From assembly GCF_032854445.1 (NCBI RefSeq), contig NC_088305.1, forward strand, positions 503,001 to 567,000: a DNA stretch of 64,000 nucleotides. Direction: 5' to 3'. Shown piece after piece: positions 53,401 to 62,400 of this stretch; the stretch's first letter is position 1, and every line of letters begins with the position of its first letter. The position numbers were made by a program, and so were the translations under genes. Source of the DNA: Liolophura sinensis (Eukaryota > Mollusca > Polyplacophora > Chitonida > Chitonidae). A model generated the notes under the pieces. The model saw only the letters and a list, made by a program, of their open reading frames with translations, had not been told where the DNA came from and searched no databases.

Positions 53401-56400
53401 TAAAGAAACCAATGTGCGTATCATATCTAAAAATTCGTCACGACATGCCTGCAAAATTGCCGATGTGGCGTTAAGTCATAATCATTCATTAATTCATTCA
53501 TTCATTTATATCTATAAACATTAGTAACTTGTAACAAGAAATTATACAGCTAAAGAAAACATTATAAGATAAACATTTCCGAGACCATGGTTGTTTTTTT
53601 TTAATTTTGTTTGCTTGGGACTGAATGTTATTTGGAGCCAACATATGCTTTCCTGCTGGCTCACTTGAACAGAATATGAAAGTCAACAGATACGGTCGAC
53701 ACCCCACACTGACATACATTCATATGAAAAAAGTCAGATTTTTTGCTATAGTTTCAGGAGTCCATATGCTTGATATGTTTGTTGTCACAATGTATTAAGC
53801 GCATAATCACAGTTATGTCATTGCAGATTAACATAGGGTGTCCTTATACTAAATAAAATAGGCTTAACTAAATAAAGACAGAGTCACTCACCCCTGATGG
53901 TCGGCTCTGAGGCATGTATGGAGTAAGACCGCCATCAACCGTCATCAAGATGACAAAGAAGAGATCGATGTTACCGGCACTATCTTCAGGGATTATCATG
54001 CTAGTGAGGGGGACAGGATCCTCACCCAGTGATATGACTACAAACGGTGCTGTGTCTTCTTCTCCAGACACCCAAGGCTCTCCACCCGGTCTCAGGTTCT
54101 CAGAGTTTTCGGAATTGCTAGACACCATAATGTCAGCTGTAGATATCTTTTCCGATGCCATACCTTCAGTATCTGCGCAAACATGGGTTGGTGTGGTGCC
54201 TGGTGGTGGTACAACGCTTGGTGTGCCTGGTGGTGGTACTACACTTGGTGTGCCTGGTGGTGGTACTACACTTGGTGTGCCTGGTGGTGGTAGTACAACG
54301 CTTGGTGTGCCTGGTGGTGGTACTACACTTGGTGTGCCTGGTGGTGGTAGTACAACGCTTGGTGTGCCTGGTGGTGGTACTACACTTGGTGTGCCTGGTG
54401 GTGGTACTACACTTGGTGTGCCTGGTGGTGGTAGTACAACGCTTGGTGTGCCTGGTGGTGGTACTACACTTGGTGTGCCTGGTGGTGGTAGTACAACACT
54501 TGGTGTGCCTGGTGGTGGTACTACACTTGGTGTGCCTGGTGGTGGTAGTACAACGCTTGGTGTGCCTGGTGGTGGTAGTACAACGCTTGGTGTGCCTGGT
54601 GGTGGTAGTACAACGCTTGGTGTGCCTGGTGGTGGTAGTACAACGCTTGGTGTGCCTGGTGGTGGTACCACGCTTGGTGTGCCTGGTGGTGGTAGTACAA
54701 CGCTTGGTGTGCCTGGTGGTGGTAGTACAACGCTTGGTGTGCCTGATGATGGTACTACACTTGGTGTGCCTGGTGGTGGTAGTACAACGCTTGGTGTGCC
54801 TGGTGGTGGTACTACACTTGGTGTGCCTGGTGGTGGTACTACACTTGGTGTGCCTGCTGGTGGTAGTACAACACTTGGTGTGCCTGGTGGAGGTACTTCA
54901 CTTGGTGTGCCTGCTGGTGGTAGTACAACGCTTGGTGTGCCTGGTGGTGGTACTACACTTGGTGTGGCTGGTGGTGGTACTACACTTGGTGTGCCTGCTG
55001 GTGGTAGTACAACACTTGGTGTGCCTGGTGGTGGTACTACACTTGGTGTGCCTGCTGGTGGTAGTACAACGCTTGGTGTGCCTGGTGGTGGCATCATACT
55101 AGGTGTTACTGTACAAAATTTAAAAAAATAGTATATAATGATTATTTGTCTGTTGCAGGAGTTTTAAGTTGTCATAGCTCTACCATAAGGCACCACCGAT
55201 AAGGTGTTTACAGCTTTTGCTTGCTTTATCCAAAAATAACTGTGAAGCTTTGGAAGTTAAAAACTACCTTTGCGGAGTCTCCCCATCTCCCCCCAGGTTA
55301 GTCCCAAGAACACGTACCTGAAGCACTGCTAGAGAATGTAATTGTCGTGGTACATCCGATTTCGTCCGATTTATCCGCACAGTCCTCGACCCCGTCACAC
55401 AGCTGTGTCTTGTTCACGCATACACCATTGTTTATGCATGAAAACTCGCCCACTTTACATCCCGGTGTGGTAGGAGCGTTGGTTGTCGAGGTACCTGGAG
55501 GAGTGAAACAAAGAACTTCGATATAGTGTTTAAATAAATATTGTAAAAAGGTTGACACATGAAAATTTTTCCCTTAAAAACACTTATATTGTGAGCGGTA
55601 CTAAGATGGTATATCAAATTTTGAGAAGATAATCATAATTTTCTTTCTTGCACCCGTGTCCTTCTGGTTCGGGATTGTCTTCAACACCTTTTAGGTTACA
55701 TTTTGACAGTGCCAATGTAAGCATATCTAGAATGCTGCTTCACTACAACGCCATGCCGAAGACACCAAAGTAATGTTTTGCCATAATATTTGTTAGGAAT
55801 CCCAGTTGAAGATTAGAGCATCAAAACAAAGCAAGAAAATTTCAGTCATACGGGGGAAAAATCTGTCAACGGTAAAACGTACCACAATGGTCTTCGTCAC
55901 TGGCGTCGCCACAATCGTTGATTCCATTGCAGATGGTGCTGTTGTCACCTCTGGCCCAAACACACTTCCCATTGTTACACTCAAACTCGTTCACAGTACA
56001 TCCTGTTGTGGCTGAAATAGAATAGGAAGATCGTTATAGGCTGATGAGCGCTATGATTATTACAAACCTTAGTAGGTATCCCGTTGACGAAGTTCAATCA
56101 ATGCCCAGTGAACGTGTCAGAGGGTCTTCTTTTGAGTTGTAAGGCTATGATGACAAGGGGGCCTTTGACGTAGCAGACAACCTTTTATCTCTAACCAGCC
56201 AGGTCAACCTTATATAAGTGGAATATTTTGGCACGAAAAATAGGTCTAATTTTTAATCTTTACGAAATAAACACGGAAATATTTCCTTCATCCGGTATCG
56301 TTCACAAGTGTTCACTGATAAACATGGTAAATTTGCCTTTCAATCGATTGATAGCAATAGTATATGAATATACTTACTCGATGGCAATGATGTCGTTGTG

Positions 56401-59400
56401 GGAACTGAAAGATATAAAGGTAATGTGAAAGAAAGAAAGATAAATACAGTCGTTTACAATTATGTCATTCGTATTTGACTTCAGTCGTTGAAGGTATGAT
56501 CATTTCTTTTCAAATTGACAATTAAGCGAATAGTGATGTTCATAAAGTACTTTACTAGCCATGAGTCGTATTCAACTTGAAGACTGAAAAAAATGTAAAA
56601 ATGGAATATTAGCAAAACTTACCCATTTCTTCGTAACAAGCCTCAATTTCCAAGTTACCAATCTGAACTGGTTCAATGCCGATGGTCTTTGGCACCAATC
56701 GCAGTCTAATGAAGGACGCGTCTATACCAGCAGGGCTCTCTATCACAGCTAAATTGCTGGCCGTGGTTGGAAAGTACGTCTGTTAGAAAAACAGAAAGAA
56801 ATGGGTGAGTACAGAGCAAATGGGTGAGCACAAAACAAATGGATGAGTGCAGAGCAAATGGGTGAGTAAAGAGCAAATGGGTTAGTACAGAGCAAAGGGG
56901 AATCGAGGAAGATTAACCAGTTCGGAAAATGAATGCTGATGCCCAAGGAGTCATGATCCGAAAGACAATTCTCGAGCGACATCCAGATTTGTACGATGTT
57001 TTCAGAAGAATTATGATTAAGTCAAGGAAATCCACAACATCAACACATTTCTTCTTTCATGGTAACGTTTTTCAAGCTTAGCTATCCATAACAATTGAAG
57101 GAAACCGTTTAGGAAGAAAGAATAGAAAACAATTATATATACCTTCATGTTAACAACAACGTTTTCTTCATCTTCATACAAGATTTGGACCTCAGCGCTG
57201 AATGTGACCACGAAAGAGACTTTAGTGATGGTGGCTGGGCCACGTGATGCAATCTTGACCAATAAGGTTGGCATATTGTCCTCAAGAGAGGAGATCCACA
57301 GTTCGTCTGTGCCCAGCCAAACGCTGCCCACGTGACTTTGGAGGCTGGATGCGGTCAGAGTAGCGATGTTGGTGTTGTTCAAGTTTATCAACTTCTTGTC
57401 ACAAACCAAAGCTGCAAATACCAAACGTTAGATAGTCACAACTTACAAAACTATGCAATGTACCAGTCATAGACATGCACAGGTAGAATGTTTGAAAATT
57501 AAGAAAAAAATAGAAGAATTTCTTTACTGATATTGAATCCAAATTTACGTCTTGGACTAAATACCAATTAAGACTGACTCCAGGCTTTCTACTTTCACCG
57601 TAACCTGAGCGTCGAAAGGAATGAAGTGGATGGACAAACTAAGCCATTTTGAGGACGAGATTAATTAACTAACTCCCAGGCATAAGTAATATCACAGCTA
57701 AGCCTCAACAACAATAACAAACTAGAACTGTTTCCAACAATCATCACATTGGCGGTCATAACTTTAATAAAGCATATAAGGTTATCTGTTCATCGCAAAC
57801 ATATGTTGAAGGCTGAGTGATGGTGGCAAAGGACCGAGACTGCGGTCGGTGTCCTGGTTTGATGAGATGATTGACAAGGAACGTTTTATGAAAAATCTAA
57901 TCTATTACCTGTAGTTGAGGCTGGGCTAACAGTGGTTGTTGTCAGACATCCGTTCTCAGAGGCATCAGTACAGTTCTCGACGCCATCGCACCGCTGGGTA
58001 GCGTTGATACACATACCGTTGTCACAGCTAAACTCGTACTCGTTGCAGGCTGCAAGAAATAAACAATAATAACGATGAAGATGCTGAAGATGATGCTGAA
58101 GATAATTGTTTAGATGCTTTCTCTTTGGCTTTTTACCAATAAATACTGCCGATATGAAACAAAAATACAAATAATGACCATCTACGGTGCTGACATAGTT
58201 GGAGAATGGGATAGATGAACATGACATTGAGACATTCCCAATGAACTTACGGCAAGTTTCGTCTGATCCATCACCGCAGTTGTCGAAACCATCGCACTCC
58301 TGGTTGGCGGGGATACACTCACAGTTTTCACAAGTGAAGGTGTCGGGTGGACAGGTGCATTCTGGGCAAGAGAACAAGAGCTACTGGTGGCTACAGCATA
58401 CAAGATGGAATATTTACTACAGGGTTCGGAGACATAAAGGAAAACCTAGACGTTAACTCACTGTGTAGTTGAGAGATAGAATTGTTTTTAAATAAAAAGC
58501 CACATAAAAACGTGTTGCTCAATGCCTTGAGAAAATTCAAAATGACTACATAAAAATTGTACAAAAAGCAATGAGAGTGCTTAAACTAAAAACATACCGC
58601 AGCCAATTTCGTCACTTCCGTCACCGCAATCATCATGGCCGTCACACTGAAGAGTTGTTGGCAAGCAAGTTCCGGTTTGACACCGGAAGTGACGTACAAC
58701 TGGACACTTTTCAGTTTCTGTTGGTTAAAATATGTATTTATACAGTTTTCAACCAGTCACAGGCCTGTTTAAATTTTTTTTTGGTTTAAATTAAATTAAA
58801 TTAATTGAAATTAATTTCTACAACTGTAGGATTATCCTACATCTTTTTTATGGAATATTATTTCAATAGACACAACCATCTTCATGTAAATACGTTTAAT
58901 GAGGTATGTCTGGTGAATCTTACCGTTGCACTTGGCTTCGTCAGAGTTGTCTCCCATTCCGCAATCCTCTTCACCGTCACAGTAGAAGGAGGATGGAATG
59001 CACCTTTGAGTTGTCACAGGTGAATTCATTTTTGCCGCAGGTGGGGGGCGCTAAAACAAAACATGAGGAAGTTTTATTGGCTGATATAATAACCCAACTC
59101 CGGCTCTAACTGGGTCGACTAGGACTTTCATCCGGAACTCGCTAAGTGCTGTGCTTTACCCAAGCTGCTGAGGCTTCCTCTGTGCATGGACACTACCTCC
59201 GCCAACTAAGTGAAGAAATGATGAATGTACGGTAAGCAAACAATCTATTTATGAAGAAATAAAATGTTTGTCTACTGAAAATGTTGGAAGAGCGTTGTGG
59301 AAGGCTTTTCCGTATTACATAGCGAGTTGGCGTCGCATCCACGTTTGAGAAAATTAAAAGGACGAGTGTGGAGTGCATGGTAAGATAATGAGAAACTTAC

Positions 59401-62400
59401 GGCAGTCGAGCTCGTCGCTGTTGTCAATACAGTCCATGGCACCATCACATCTGTAGTTCACATCAATACAGTGTCCATCGGAAGCACACTTAAACTCGTT
59501 AGTACTGCAAGTGTAGGCTGTGGACAAGGGAAAACAAACACTTGGTAAAGTGGCCGTTCTTGAGCTTGATCAATCATCACTTCTGCCTTGCGCATGCGCA
59601 CAAGGAGTTCAGACAAAATGTATTTTCCAAGAAATTAATTTGTAACACTCACTTGTTTTTGAATTGGGCATTCATGAGTAAAAGTGATTAAAGTGTCTTT
59701 ATATAGCATCTGGAGGTTTCACATGGATAAAGTGTTACAGGAAGCCATCTGTTACTTACTGCAGTTGTCGTTTTCGTCGGATCCATCATGGCAGTCAATA
59801 TGGCCGTCACAGACATATCGCTTATCCACGCAGTCTCCGTTATCGCACGTGAAGTCGTCAGGGGAGCAAGATTGAGTACACTTGCCACCCTCGCAGACGA
59901 ACTTCCCGGCAGTACATGTACTGGAAAAAACAATTTTATGACGAATGAGAACAAGTATAGCCCTAGGTTTGTATGTCCGGGGCTGTTCTGTAGTGTTGAA
60001 CATGAATTGGCTTAGAGATTTGGACAATCTTTAATACTGAGAGAGAATTCGTGATTTTGTGAAGATCAGAATGGCGGTCCTGATGACACTCCTTCATTCA
60101 CACAGAGTAAAAGCATGTAAAGGCATGGTGCCCTTCAAACATGCTTTTTGTGCATGTATGAAGGCATAGCTTTGTGTAAAAGCATTGGTATTCTTTATTA
60201 ATGATTGTATAAAGGTATTGCTACCTTTTATTCATGATTGTGTAAGGGTATTGTTACGCTTTACTCGTGCCCATGTAAAGCCATTTGTAGACTTCGACCA
60301 TAAGCATTTGTACAAACGTATGTGCCGAGGAGGGAAGAAGATTCTGACTTTTGAGACAAGAGTCATAGCCGGAGGCATACCTACCAGTTCATACAGTTCT
60401 CTAGTAAGGATGTTCCCGCTGGGTACTCCACTCCTCCGTGAATACATGGACACTGCTCGGCAGGGATACAGTGGTCGCCATCCTGGACATACCCCTCGGG
60501 GCAGAAGCAACCCTCCACACAGTGTGTTGCGTCACAGTATGCCTCGGGCTCGTCCCCCACGTTCTGGCAGGTCTGCACACACGGGGAGCCGCAGGGTTTA
60601 TACACGAAGTCATTCTCACACTGGATAGCTGCAGGAGAACAGAGCTCAGCGTAAGTGACTGGATGGTAATTTACATGTAATAGGGAATCAGCAGTCAAAG
60701 GTTTCTTGTCAAAATGCTGCTCATACACTTACACTGACTCAAAATAATCAGACTTTTAGATGAAGCAAAGTCTCTACAGGAATAGTCTAGAATTTGTAGG
60801 AATGTCCGCTAAATAAGCTAACTATCCAACGAACCATGGCGTAATATGCATGTATGTTGGTCGAAACTGGGTTTGCAAACAGATCTTTGTGGTGTGCGGG
60901 TGTGTATGTGTGACACGTTATAGTGACGTCATAGATACATACGACAGAGTCTCTGGTGCCTCCACTTGACGGGGACACCTTTACTGTTACACTCCTCGGC
61001 GAAGTTAGCGATGGCTGTACATAGACACTCACAGTCTCCACCGGAGTCACACCTGGACGAGATAAATGCGTAGAGTTTAGATCACAGTTGAAGAGTACAG
61101 AGCGTTATGCTTTATTCAAGTCGAATTTCTCATAAAGGAAGAGAGATAATTAAAAGACGTCCTTTTATCCAAAAAAATCAAGTTATAAAGCTTGAGTAAC
61201 ACTTGATCAGACACTTACCTGCAAGCGTCGAATTTACAGTCATCAAAGAAAGTGTTGACAACGGATTGGGGCATTCTCTTACGACATTCGTTGAAAACAC
61301 TTCCTGCCTTAATGATGTTACAGGATTCCATGGCCCAGGTCTCCCTGTGCTTAAGATCTCCCTGAAGAAAATGGAAAGTAATTTGAAAGCCTGGGGAAAA
61401 CTGGACAGGTGTTCATATTGAATAACCGCGGAAACATTCCAAAATTTATATCTGTCTGTTCTCACCATACCAAGGTAAAGATTCAAGTAATATGACAATG
61501 AACTTACAGCACAAGCCTCGACGTCATCTGTTGGCGCGTCTTGAGCAACATTTGAGCAGGATGTTGCCACTTTCCAGCTTTCGCCAAAGACGCTTGGTCT
61601 TTTCTCGATAGCACCGTCCTTGGTTTTGAAATCATTCTCGGAGTTACCGTCATAGTTTCCACACATTCCCTCAACCTTGTTTCCCCAATCCTTAGACAAG
61701 TGAACAAACACTCGAGTACCTGTATAGCACAAAGTAACAATGAAAGGAATGATGTCCAAGAAATGAAATGGCATGTTTCGTTTTCCATGTATTACTTATA
61801 TAGTATGTCGTATGAGAAGCAAAATTACAGAACTGCAAGGTGCTTGAGCTAGTTCTTACCAGAATCCCACTGAATAGTGACGCCTTTGTCTGTGATGATG
61901 TTGGTGAAGAAGCCAGCCTGGACGATTTTTAGACCCTTCACATTGTAAGCGTTATCAGCTACTGTGATGTTGTTGAGCGTGGTGTTCTTGCCCCTCACCA
62001 AGTGGATCGTGGCCTCATTGATGCGGACGTAAACGGACTTGGTGCAAGTCACCCCTGTAGAGCCACATGGCACATTCTCCGCCGTCACCTCAAAATAGTT
62101 CTCCGGACTGGAGTCCCGGGCAAGGATGTAACTACAGGCACCCATGAATGAGTAATGTAAGCCGTCAAAGGTGGTGTAATGAGGGTCGCCAGACGACCAG
62201 CAAGTCGCTGTAACAGATAAGGACAATGGTTTGATGATGGCTAACCATATGGTATCACTGCCAGACAATGCAGGGTATTTCAGTCAAACAATGACGAAAG
62301 TGTCCCAGGCGGTTTCTATAAAAGGTATGAAACCCTGCTGAAACTTGTGACAATAGATTTAAACAATAATATAAGAGCATAATTTGATTGTCTTTTCATC

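Noticed and set aside
60185-60628. 147-codon + strand ORF
   Set aside because: Overlaps antisense of the TIL exon and a degenerate repeat; no domain.
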